Assembly: GCA_030040175.1 (NCBI GenBank)
Contig: JASHUF010000209.1
Span: 1-15,381, forward strand
Length of the DNA: 15,381 bases
Reading direction: 5' to 3'
Source: Acidobacteriaceae bacterium
GTDB lineage: Bacteria > Acidobacteriota > Terriglobia > Terriglobales > Acidobacteriaceae
The notes under the pieces are model-generated. The model had not been told where the DNA came from and did not search any database. It saw only the letters and a program-made list of their open reading frames with translations. Positions 6,825 through 13,931 of the stretch are shown piece after piece; position 1 is the stretch's first letter; every line of letters begins with the position of its first letter. The position numbers and the translations under genes were made by a program.

Positions 6825-7694
6825 TTATTCTCGAGACTCGTTCTCCGGATATTCGACCGAGTGCAGAAAGAGCCCGCGCGCGGGAGCCGTAGGTCCTGCG
6901 GCGGAGCGGGAACGGGCGGCAAGAATCCCTTGAAGCTCCTCCAAAGCCATTTGCCCGCGGCCCACTTCGAGCATGGTTCCTACCAGATTGCGAACCATGT
7001 GGTGCAAAAATCCGTTGCCGCAAACGCGATAGACCAGCAGCGCGCCGGACTCGCTCTGCCGCTCGTCCCAGGCCGAGGAAAAAATCGTCCGGGTGGTGTT
7101 CCCGGGACCGGCGTCCTTTCCGTCCGCGTCTTCGTCCGGGGCTTCCCGGGCGCCGCGGGCAGAGCGTTCCGGGTCGCTTGCGGCAAAACTGAGAAAGTCG
7201 TGTTCTCCCAGGAAGATGCGAGCCGATTCCTGAAGCTGAACTGGATCAATTTTCCACAGGCACGGAAGTACATAGCGGGCGAGAAATGGGGAACAGTTTT
7301 CTTCGCGCAGAATGCGATACTCGTAGGTTTTGGCCACGGCGGAATGACGGGCGTGAAAGGATGCGGGCGCGATTCTTGCATCCGTAATCCGAATCGAAGC
7401 AGGGAGGGAGCGGTTGAGGGCCCGGCGCAAGTTGTCTGGGGGAATGTTCGCTGCCAGAGAGAAGCTGGCCACCTGCGCCAGGGCGTGCACGCCGGCGTCG
7501 GTCCGGCCCGATCCCTGGGGCAAGGGACCCTCCCCGGTGACCCGCGCGAGAGCCGCCTGCAGCTCGCCCTGGATGGTGGGCCGGCCCGGCTGAATCTGCC
7601 AGCCGTGAAAGTCGGTGCCGTCATAGGCGAGGGTGAGCTTCCAGGTTTGCGGTGGGGGCGCCATTGCCGACGCGTTTGGGCTCAATGTATTCAC
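6825..7694 (-). CDS. truA: tRNA pseudouridine(38-40) synthase TruA
   Basis: TruA isomerises uridines 38-40 in the anticodon stem-loop of many tRNAs. The 289-residue product starts its domain with LTLAYDGTDFHGWQIQPG (20-37). It has the catalytic aspartate D66 within GSGRTDAGVHALAQVA, the KTYEYRI segment (122-128) and the C-terminal NGFLHHMVRNLVGTMLEVGRG (227-247), ending in PARGLFLHSVEYP. Residues 174-199 are a charged, Asp/Glu/Arg/Gly-rich insertion just before TTRTIF that looks like a disordered loop. The start is GTG 7694 with a weak GGAA before it. ATG 7664 is possible, since the first ten residues are not conserved-looking, but it has no ribosome-binding site. It is divergent from the tolC-type gene and followed by the M20 peptidase gene. 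Confidence 0.95.
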   Translation of the reverse strand: MNTLSPNASAMAPPPQTWKLTLAYDGTDFHGWQIQPGRPTIQGELQAALARVTGEGPLPQGSGRTDAGVHALAQVASFSLAANIPPDNLRRALNRSLPASIRITDARIAPASFHARHSAVAKTYEYRILREENCSPFLARYVLPCLWKIDPVQLQESARIFLGEHDFLSFAASDPERSARGAREAPDEDADGKDAGPGNTTRTIFSSAWDERQSESGALLVYRVCGNGFLHHMVRNLVGTMLEVGRGQMALEELQGILAARSRSAAGPTAPARGLFLHSVEYPENESRE

Positions 7695-7761
7695 GGTGTT
7701 CCGCTTGCCTATCAGGGTACTCGACCTCGGGCGAAGCCGTCTGAGCGTTGATCGCCTGGGA

Positions 7762-7767
7762 TATACT
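7762..7767 (+). promoter_or_regulatory. Candidate -10 for the TolC-family gene, in the divergent truA/tolC spacer
   Basis: TATACT matches 5 of 6 bases of the -10 consensus. There is no acceptable -35 at normal spacing (GTCTGA at 7739-7744), and a TTGATC at 7749-7754 is too close. Transcription from here would give a leader of about 200 nt. The remaining spacer (7695-7979) holds no other gene or repeat that I can support. Confidence 0.25.
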
Positions 7768-7979
7768 CAGCTTTCCGCGCGCCGCGCCTTTGCCTGCGCC
7801 GGACGCCTCATGGCCGCCGGAACGATCCTGGACCCGGCCGCGTAACTGAGGTTAGCTTTCCCGAGCCTCGCCGGCTCCGAACCTGGTCCCGGGAGAAGAC
7901 AAATTTGCATCCCGAAGGCTTTGCGGCCCGTCTTGAGAGTTGGCGTTCCGAGCGATGCAGCCAAATCATGGAGAAATTT

Positions 7980-10163
7980 ATGCATTTTGAGAGGACTGGT
8001 GTGTACGCCGGAGAGCGGGAATCCGGGCGCAATGCGAAAGCATTCCGCAGAAACCTGCAAAACGGAAGGAAAAGAAATGCTTTGCGCGCGGCGGCGATGA
8101 TGCTGCTCACGGCGTTATCGGGGATGCCGCCGGGAATTTCCCAGGTGCCCGCCGCAGGAGCCAACGCGCCGGACAAGGCCGCTTCCAATCTTCCCCCGGC
8201 GCCGGCGCCGATTCCTACGTCGCCCTATCCGCTCCGGGCCGCGCAGCGCGATTATTCCAAGCCCTTTGCCGGCTGGCTGGGCGACCCGATCAATATCTTC
8301 CGGCCCACGAGCATCGGCAAGGCGAGCTTTGCGAATTCGGTGCGCTTGGGCGACCTGGTGAAGGATGGAAAAATCTATCTCAGTCTCTCGGATGCTATCG
8401 CGCTGGCGATCGAGAACAACTACGATATTGCGATTGCCCGCTATGACCTGGATATCGCCGACACCGACATTCTGCGCACCAAGACGGGCGCGGCGCCGCT
8501 GGGTGCGCCCTCGGGCCTGGTGACGGGGACGCTGGGCGGCTCGGCCTCCACGCTGACCACCGGCGGCGGACCGGGCGGAACAACGGTAGGCTCGGGCGGC
8601 GCCGGCTCCGGCGTCTCCGGACTCACCTTGACGACGGCCGGCGCCGGCCCTGCGCCGGAGACGATGGATCCATCGGTTACGGGAACCATTCAAATGGATC
8701 GAAACACCGCCCAGCAGACGAGCATCTTCAGCCCTGCGGCCAAGACGAACACCAATTCGTACGGCTTTACTTACAATCAAGGTTTCGTCTCCGGCACCAG
8801 TCTTGCGGTCTCCTGGAACAACACCCGCGTCACCAGCAACAGCGCACTGACGTTCTATTTGCCGGATTACACGTCGGGATTCAAGGCCACGGTGACGCAG
8901 CACCTGCTGCAGGGCGCCGGCATCTGGGTGAACAAGCGCTTCATGTACCAGGCGATCAACGACCGCCGCATCACCGACTCCTCATTCCGCCAGCAGATTC
9001 TTTACACGGTCAACCAGGTGGAAACCATCTATTGGGGGCTGGTGCAGGCGTACGAGGACGTGCAAGCCAAGGAGCGCGCGCTCGACCAGAGCACCCGGCT
9101 GCTCGAAGACAACCGCAAGCAACTGGAGATCGGCACCATGGCCCCGCTCGACGTGGTCAACGCGGAGTCGAATGCGGCCACGGACAAGCAGGCGCTGATC
9201 AGCGCCGAGAGCGCGCTCAACTACCAGCAGCAGATCATCAAGCAGGCCATTGCGCGGAACCTGAACGATGCGGTGCTCTCGGCCGCGCCGGTCATTCCCA
9301 CCGACCGCGTGAGCCTGGAGCCGATCCCGGAAGAGAGCGAGCCGGTGGAGCAACTGGTGCAGGAAGCGTTCAAGCAGCGGCCGGAGCTGGAGCAGGCTGT
9401 GCTCACCTTGCGGAATGACGAGATCACGCTCAAGGGTGCGCGCAACGCGCTGTTGCCGACACTCGATGTGCAAGGGTACTACGGGGCCAACATCGTCGGA
9501 GGTCCGCTTAATCCCAATTGCAACTTCTTTGGCGAATCCTGCTTTACTCCCGGATACCAAAGCACGGTTCCGGGAAGCTACGGCGGGGTGCTCTCCGACC
9601 TGGTGAACAGCACGGCGCCGGACAAGGGGGTTGAGTTCAACCTGACCGTCCCCATCCGCAACCGCGAAGCGCAGTCGGTTCAGGAGCGCTCGCTGATGGA
9701 GTACCGGCAGGCCGAGCTGCGCCTGGAGCAACTGCATACGCAGATTCGCATGCAGGTGGTGAACGCGATGTATGCGCTTACCAACGACCGCGCCGCCGTG
9801 GAAGCGGCGCAGGCCGCGCGCGACTACAACCGGCAGAGCCTGGATGCGGAGATCAAGAAGCTGCACCTGGGGGCGTCGACCACGGCCAATGTGTTAGAGC
9901 AGGAACGCAACCTGGCCACGGCGGAAGACAACCTGATTGCCGCCCACGCCGCCTACGCCAAGGACCGCGCGGGTCTTTACCAGACTGTGGCCTCCACGCT
10001 CGAGCACTACGGGATCAACCTGGGCGACGCAGCCCAGGGAACCGTGGGCACGGCGCCGGTGATTCCCGGCGTGCACGCCGCTCCGCCGGAACAGGAGCCG
10101 TCGGCAACGCCTCCGGGCCAACAGCCCTCCGGAGCGCCCTCGGCGCCGGGCACGGGACAATAA
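7980..10163 (+). CDS. TolC-family outer-membrane efflux protein
   Basis: This is a 727-residue protein of the TolC/OEP family, the trimeric outer-membrane and periplasmic channel used by RND, ABC or MFS exporters. Two OEP repeats are visible: helices around 130-165 and 332-425 (LYTVNQVETIYWGLVQAY, LEIGTMAPLDVVNAES), then around 455-490 and 565-680 (AELRLEQLHTQIRMQVVNA, LHLGASTTANVLEQE). Between the first helix and the first barrel segment is an insert rich in Gly, Thr and Ser (169-226). A CysX6Cys pair (C514, C521) sits in the second barrel hairpin, and the tail from about 694 is Pro/Gly-rich. The signal-peptide core (MMLLTAL) follows an unusually long basic n-region. Three in-frame starts have ribosome-binding sites: TTG 7905, ATG 7980 and GTG 8001. 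ATG 7980 is chosen for GGAG six bases upstream. No pump or adaptor gene is adjacent, so its transporter partner is unknown. Confidence 0.9.
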   Translation: MHFERTGVYAGERESGRNAKAFRRNLQNGRKRNALRAAAMMLLTALSGMPPGISQVPAAGANAPDKAASNLPPAPAPIPTSPYPLRAAQRDYSKPFAGWLGDPINIFRPTSIGKASFANSVRLGDLVKDGKIYLSLSDAIALAIENNYDIAIARYDLDIADTDILRTKTGAAPLGAPSGLVTGTLGGSASTLTTGGGPGGTTVGSGGAGSGVSGLTLTTAGAGPAPETMDPSVTGTIQMDRNTAQQTSIFSPAAKTNTNSYGFTYNQGFVSGTSLAVSWNNTRVTSNSALTFYLPDYTSGFKATVTQHLLQGAGIWVNKRFMYQAINDRRITDSSFRQQILYTVNQVETIYWGLVQAYEDVQAKERALDQSTRLLEDNRKQLEIGTMAPLDVVNAESNAATDKQALISAESALNYQQQIIKQAIARNLNDAVLSAAPVIPTDRVSLEPIPEESEPVEQLVQEAFKQRPELEQAVLTLRNDEITLKGARNALLPTLDVQGYYGANIVGGPLNPNCNFFGESCFTPGYQSTVPGSYGGVLSDLVNSTAPDKGVEFNLTVPIRNREAQSVQERSLMEYRQAELRLEQLHTQIRMQVVNAMYALTNDRAAVEAAQAARDYNRQSLDAEIKKLHLGASTTANVLEQERNLATAEDNLIAAHAAYAKDRAGLYQTVASTLEHYGINLGDAAQGTVGTAPVIPGVHAAPPEQEPSATPPGQQPSGAPSAPGTGQ

Positions 10164-10184
10164 TTCCGCACGCAGGCGCAACAA

Positions 10185-10215
10185 GGGCCCGGCTCCCGCC
10201 GGGCCTTTTGTTTTT
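10185..10215 (+). terminator. Rho-independent terminator of the TolC-family gene
   Basis: GGCCCGGC (10186-10193), a TCCC loop and GCCGGGCC (10198-10205) form a perfect 8-bp GC stem. It is extended by G-U and A-U pairs at the base and followed by TTTTGTTTTT (10206-10215), 22 nt after the stop codon. On the opposite strand the stem lacks a proper T-run, so it is a poor terminator for the convergent aroA. Confidence 0.9.
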
Positions 10216-10228
10216 CGCGAACGATTTC

Positions 10229-11518
10229 TTATCGCTCCGCGACCAGATCCAGGAGGTCGAAGAACTCGGGGAAGCTGATGGCCGCCGACTCCGCGCCCTG
10301 AATCAGGGTTTCGCCTTCGGCCCGGAGCGCGGCCACGCTGAAGGCCATGGCAATGCGATGATCGCCGCCGGCATCGATGGTTGCGCCGTGCAGTGTCTGG
10401 CCGCCGGGCACATCGAGGCCGTCGTCGAACTCGGCTACTTCGGCGCCCATGGCGCGCAGATTTCTCGCCACCAGCGCGATGCGGTCCGACTCCTTGACGC
10501 GCAGCTCCCTGGCGTCACGGATGCGGATGCCGCCGCGCGTGAGCGGGGCGATGGCCGCGAGGACGGGGAGCTCATCGATAAGCTGCGCGGCGAGCGAGCC
10601 GGTGATTTCCGTCGACCCGAGCCCCTGCGCCGGTCCGGCAATCTGCACCGTGCCCACGAGCTCGGCATGCTTTTCTTCGAGGTTAAGCACGCTGATGTGC
10701 GCGCCCAGCGCGGTGAGCACATCGAGCAGGGACGCGCGCGTGGGGTTGAGGCCGAGCGCATCGATCACCAGGCCGGAGCCGGGAAAGAGCGCCGCCGCGC
10801 ACAGGAAAAATGCAGCAGAGGAGATGTCGCCGGGAACGGCAGCGTCAATGCTGTGCAGCGATTGCGAGCCGGCGATGGAGACGGAGTTCCCGCTGCGCGT
10901 GAGATTGGCGCCGAAGGCGCGCAGGGCCAGCTCGCCGTGATCGCGCGTGCGCACGGCTTCGCGCACGGTGGTTGTGCCCTCGGTTTGCAGGCCGGCAAGA
11001 AGAATGCAGGTTTTTACCTGCGCGCTCGCGATCGGCACGGTGAAATCGATGGCCTGGAGCGGCGCGCCTTCGAGGGTGAGCGGCGCGTGGCCCTGGGTGA
11101 GTGTGACGCGCGCGCCCATGGCTTCAAGCGGCTTGCGAATGCGCTCCATGGGGCGGCGCGAGAGCGACGCATCGCCGGTGAGGGTGAAGCGGCCCGGCTG
11201 CGGCGCGAGGAGCCCGGAGAGCATGCGCATGGTGGAGCCGGAGTTGCCGCAGTCGAGGGGATGATTTGCGGGCGTGACGCGGCCGGCGACTCCGTCGATC
11301 TCCACCGTGTGCTCGTCGAGACGATTCACCGTTGCGCCGAGAGCTTGCATACAGGTGAGAGTCGACGCGCAGTCGGCGCCGGTGGAGAAGTTGGTGAAGC
11401 GCGATGTGCCTTCCGCGAAGGCGCCGAGCAGGGCGTAGCGGTGACTGATGGATTTGTCGCCGGGCAGGCGCAGGCTGCCGTAGAGGTTGCGCGCGGGGCG
11501 GATGAGGCGTTCGGACAT
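10229..11518 (-). CDS. aroA: 3-phosphoshikimate 1-carboxyvinyltransferase (EPSP synthase)
   Basis: AroA transfers enolpyruvyl from PEP to shikimate-3-phosphate in chorismate synthesis (cytoplasm). The 429-residue protein has the two-domain inside-out barrel motifs. These are LPGDKSISHR (18-27, K22), DCGNSGSTMRML (89-100) and SRRPMERI (120-127), SAQVK (165-169, shikimate phosphate contact), catalytic D315-E316 in LIDELPVLA, K342/E343 in VKESDRI and DHRIAMAF (386-393). PGDKSISHR and GNSGxT resemble the class II (Bacillus/CP4-like) enzymes more than the class I E. coli form, but the class is an inference from a few motifs. ATG 11518 follows AAGAG by four bases, and that ribosome-binding site is part of a heptamer array. 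It converges on the TolC-family gene (65 nt apart) and is 453 nt from the upstream phosphatase gene, so it probably has its own promoter, which I cannot place. Confidence 0.96.
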   Translation of the reverse strand: MSERLIRPARNLYGSLRLPGDKSISHRYALLGAFAEGTSRFTNFSTGADCASTLTCMQALGATVNRLDEHTVEIDGVAGRVTPANHPLDCGNSGSTMRMLSGLLAPQPGRFTLTGDASLSRRPMERIRKPLEAMGARVTLTQGHAPLTLEGAPLQAIDFTVPIASAQVKTCILLAGLQTEGTTTVREAVRTRDHGELALRAFGANLTRSGNSVSIAGSQSLHSIDAAVPGDISSAAFFLCAAALFPGSGLVIDALGLNPTRASLLDVLTALGAHISVLNLEEKHAELVGTVQIAGPAQGLGSTEITGSLAAQLIDELPVLAAIAPLTRGGIRIRDARELRVKESDRIALVARNLRAMGAEVAEFDDGLDVPGGQTLHGATIDAGGDHRIAMAFSVAALRAEGETLIQGAESAAISFPEFFDLLDLVAER

Positions 11519-11521
11519 GCG

Positions 11522-11553
11522 GCTCTTAGCTTCTAGCTCCTAGCTTTTAGCTT
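11522..11553. repeat. Heptanucleotide tandem array abutting the aroA start
   Basis: Four consecutive 7-mers of the form GCTNNTA (gctctta, gcttcta, gctccta, gctttta) run from 11522 to 11549 with a partial fifth. Read towards aroA they are AGCTARR-like units, the last of which supplies the AAGAG ribosome-binding site four bases before the ATG. Period-7 arrays of this kind resemble the short tandemly repeated repetitive sequences described in other bacteria. Confidence 0.8.
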
Positions 11554-11636
11554 GTTCGTGCGATCTGCTGGTTCGAGTTTATCGGACGGGGCGAGTGGGC
11601 TTGTTGCGAGTCTTGGCCCGAAGCAGACCAGAGGTT

Positions 11637-11735
11637 CGCGTGATCCCCGGTCCCCAACGGCGAGGGACCGGGGGCACCCGGCCGCGTCCGTCCGCCAAGG
11701 CGGCCGGACTTGCTCAGGATGACAACGCTGGGGTT
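11637..11735 (-). repeat. Second intergenic repeat-like block with two strong palindromes
   Basis: CCCCGGTCCC (11645-11654) and GGGACCGGGG (11664-11673) form a perfect 10-bp stem over a nine-base loop. A second near-perfect palindrome spans 11686-11709 (arms GTCCG-t-CCGCC and GGCGG-c-CGGAC). Read on the minus strand the block opens with GTCATCCTGAGC, a phrase I recall as widespread in dispersed intergenic repeats of several phyla. There is only one copy here, so its repeat status rests on that recollection and on the palindromes. The remainder of the 453-nt spacer between aroA and this block shows no gene. Confidence 0.5.
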
Positions 11736-11747
11736 GTGGCGGCTTGT

Positions 11748-11966
11748 TTCCTTCGCCCCTACGGGGCTGGTGGATTTTGTTGTGCGCGTTTCCCAGGATT
11801 TCGTCTGTCGTCCGCAGGCGCGGACGACATCCTCCATCCTGGGCTATTTTCGCAGCGTCCCTCCGGGACGCGTTTGCCACGCTGGGCTATTCTCGCAGTG
11901 TCCCTCCGGGACGCGTCTGCCATTTGGGGTTATTTCCGGGGCAGCGCTACGGGATGCATTTGCCTC
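11748..11966 (+). repeat. Composite palindromic intergenic repeat, copy 2, with expanded tail
   Basis: Bases 11748-11874 match copy 1 at 2661-2784 with the same order of palindromes: GCCCC/GGGGC (11755-11767); outer CCCAGGAT/ATCCTGGG (11792-11799, 11836-11843); inner stem 11807-11815 with 11820-11828, here a perfect 9 bp over an AGGC loop; and GCGTCCC/GGGACGC (11855-11871). The tail module (ctgggctat to the hairpin and beyond) is then repeated at a 43-bp period: unit 1 from 11839, unit 2 from 11882 (hairpin 11898-11914 with one G-U pair), and a decayed unit 3 from about 11925. It ends about 6 bp from the stop codon of the minus-strand phosphatase gene, again at a gene's 3' end. Confidence 0.82.
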
Positions 11967-11971
11967 TGGCA

Positions 11972-13798
11972 TTAGCGCACGCGGAGCACGATGATGGTTT
12001 CGTCGTCGAAGCGGTCTTTGCTGCCCTGGAAGCGGGTGACGTCGGCGAGGATTTCGTCGGCGATGGCGGCTGCGGGCAGATCGCGGCTGGCGCAGAGCAA
12101 ACGAGCCAGCTGCTCCTGGCCATACATCTCGTCCTTTTCGTTTTCGGCGTCGAGGATGCCGTCGGAGACGAAGACGATGGCGTCGCCGGGCTGCGTGGCC
12201 ACGTTGAACTCCTCGTAAGTCACATCGGGAAACATGCCCAGGGGAAATCCTTCCGCCTTGACGGTGAGCGACTCTCCGGCGCGGCAGAAGATTGGCTGCA
12301 CGGCCCCCGAATTGGCCACCTGAAGGGTCTGGTTTTCATCGTTCCAGAGCGCGAAGAGCAGGGTGACGTACTGCGAGTCGAGCTTGCGTTCCTGCAGGGC
12401 GTCATTCAGAGTCTTGAGCATCGCCGCCGGCCCCAGCTGCAGTTGTGCCGCGGAGCGCATGATGCCGCTCACCAGCGCGGCAAAAAGAGCTGCGGGCGCG
12501 GCTTTGCCGCTTACATCGCCCAGAACGATGGCCGTGCGGTCGGGCCCGTATTCGACAAAGTCGTAAAGATCGCCGCCGATGGAACGCGCGGGAAGAAAGC
12601 ACACCGCGAGGTCGGCGTGCCCAAGCACGGGCGGCGCCTGCGGCAGCAGGCGGAGCTGGACTTCGCGGGCCATGGCCAGATCGCGTTCGAGCTGCCGCTC
12701 CTGCCTGCGCACGGCCTGGTAGAGGCGCGCATTTTCGATGGCGATAGCGATCTGCGAGGCCAGAGTGGTGAGTATGCGCTCGTGCTCTTCGTTGAAGAAG
12801 CCGGCACGCGTATGCTCGAGGTCGAGCACGCCGATGACCCGGCCTTTATAGAACAAGGGGGCGATGAGCTCCGAGCGTGTCTCCGGATTCATCTCTAAAT
12901 AGCGCGTGTCCTGGCGCACGTCGGCCACGTTGATGGGCCGCCACTCGCGCACCGCCGCGCCCACCAGGCCGCTGTTGATGGGAATACGCCGCATGGGCGC
13001 ATGGGAGTAGCCAAAGCGCCAGGCGTAGCGGGTGATGAGCACTTCGCCTTTCTCATCGAGCAGCATGATGGAAAAGATCTGGTAGTCGATGAGGCGGCGC
13101 AGAAGCTGGCCCACGCGCTCGAGGAGGGGATTGAGGTCGAGGATGGAGGCCAGCTCGACGGCGATTTCGTTGAGCACCTCGAGCGTCTGCGCCTGGCGGG
13201 AAACGCGCGCGTAGAGCCGCGCATTCTCGATGGCCTGGGCGATGCGCGATGCGGTGACGGTGAGCAGATGCAGGTGCTCGGGGCGAAAGTAGCCGGCCTC
13301 CTCGCTCTCGAGATCCATCACGCCGATGAGGCGGTTCTTGGCGATCAGCGGCACGGCGAGCTCCGAGCGCACCGCGGGGTTGGCCGAGACGTAATGCTCC
13401 GAGGTGGACACGTCGTTGAGCAGCGCGGGCTGGCGCGTCAGCGCCACCTGGCCCACGATGCCTTTGCCGAGCGGCATGCGCGTGCGCTCCACCTCAGGGG
13501 TGTGGCCGATCTGGAAGCGCATGCGCAGATCGTGGGTGCGGTCGTTGAGCAGGAAGACGGCGAAGATGCGGTAGTTGATGACCGCGCGCACCAGCTCGGA
13601 GGTGCGGCTGAGGAGCGTTTGCAAGTCGAGCGTGGTATTGAGCGCGTCCGTGAGCTTCATCAGAAACGCCGCGTCCACGGGCTCCAGACGCTCGTTGATG
13701 GGGCGCGCGTTGATGGGATCGAGAGCCGAAGCTGAAGCGGGGCGATAGTCGCCTTCAAGGTCGTGCGGCGCGGGCGTGGATGGCGACGGATCGGGCAT
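11972..13798 (-). CDS. GAF-GAF-SpoIIE protein phosphatase (RsbU/RsbP-like)
   Basis: This is a 608-residue soluble signalling protein. After a Pro-rich N-terminal segment come two GAF domains, about 57-195 and 219-358. They are clearly related to each other (RSELAVPLIAKNRLIGVMDLE versus RSELIAPLFYKGRVIGVLDLE). A short helical linker follows (RQERQLERDLAMAREVQ), then a PPM-type SpoIIE phosphatase domain (about 393-608). Metal-binding acidic residues are kept: D410 in GGDLYDF, D428 in GDVSGKA, D546 in VSDGILDAEN and D598/D599 in FDDETIIVL. Such proteins dephosphorylate an anti-sigma-factor antagonist in partner-switching pathways, with GAF domains sensing a small ligand, redox state or gas. Neither the ligand nor the target is evident, and no STAS or anti-sigma kinase gene is in the window. 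The start is uncertain: ATG 13798 is used, TTG 13822 is also open, and neither has a ribosome-binding site. Confidence 0.9.
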   Translation of the reverse strand: MPDPSPSTPAPHDLEGDYRPASASALDPINARPINERLEPVDAAFLMKLTDALNTTLDLQTLLSRTSELVRAVINYRIFAVFLLNDRTHDLRMRFQIGHTPEVERTRMPLGKGIVGQVALTRQPALLNDVSTSEHYVSANPAVRSELAVPLIAKNRLIGVMDLESEEAGYFRPEHLHLLTVTASRIAQAIENARLYARVSRQAQTLEVLNEIAVELASILDLNPLLERVGQLLRRLIDYQIFSIMLLDEKGEVLITRYAWRFGYSHAPMRRIPINSGLVGAAVREWRPINVADVRQDTRYLEMNPETRSELIAPLFYKGRVIGVLDLEHTRAGFFNEEHERILTTLASQIAIAIENARLYQAVRRQERQLERDLAMAREVQLRLLPQAPPVLGHADLAVCFLPARSIGGDLYDFVEYGPDRTAIVLGDVSGKAAPAALFAALVSGIMRSAAQLQLGPAAMLKTLNDALQERKLDSQYVTLLFALWNDENQTLQVANSGAVQPIFCRAGESLTVKAEGFPLGMFPDVTYEEFNVATQPGDAIVFVSDGILDAENEKDEMYGQEQLARLLCASRDLPAAAIADEILADVTRFQGSKDRFDDETIIVLRVR

Positions 13799-13823
13799 CG
13801 GCGTTGAAGGGAATGATAGCAAG

Positions 13824-13865
13824 ACAGGGAACAGGGAACAGGGAATAGGGATCAGAGATCAATAG
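13824..13865. repeat. Heptanucleotide tandem array before the phosphatase gene
   Basis: Period-7 units acaggga (three times from 13824), ataggga, tcagaga and tcaatag run consecutively, decaying away from the gene. The segment 13839-13851 is a perfect 13-bp inverted match to 13913-13925. The array occupies the place where a ribosome-binding site for the phosphatase would be expected, and on the coding strand it is C/T-rich. Confidence 0.8.
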
Positions 13866-13901
13866 GAGACCATCGACTGCCGCGGGAGTGCATCGCGTCT
13901 T

Positions 13902-13925
13902 CTACTCCCTACTCCCTATTCCCTG
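13902..13925. repeat. Inverted heptamer array at the deoC 3' end
   Basis: Units ctactcc, ctactcc and ctattcc followed by ctg are the reverse-complement family of the array at 13824-13851, ending 7 bp before the deoC stop codon. The two arrays face each other across about 61 bp and could pair in a transcript over 13 bp, forming a large stem between deoC and the phosphatase gene. There is no T-run for a standard terminator. Confidence 0.75.
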
Positions 13926-13931
13926 CTTTTC

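Noticed and set aside
5459..6892. A 477-codon plus-strand open frame opposite the M20 peptidase and the truA 3' end
   Set aside because: Its translation is a low-complexity Arg/Gly/Ala/His mixture with no family motif. The opposite strand carries complete catalytic motifs. Long antisense frames are expected in high-GC coding DNA.
10208..11536. A 442-codon plus-strand open frame opposite aroA
   Set aside because: It mirrors aroA end to end and shows no recognisable domain; it is a GC-composition shadow.
11748..11966. A miniature transposable element with terminal inverted repeats
   Set aside because: I cannot see matching terminal inverted repeats or a target-site duplication at the ends; the palindromes are internal modules.
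11595..11994. Open frames through the 11.6-12.0 kb repeat spacer
   Set aside because: The peptides come from translated palindromic repeats (similar peptides arise from copy 1), so they are not genes.
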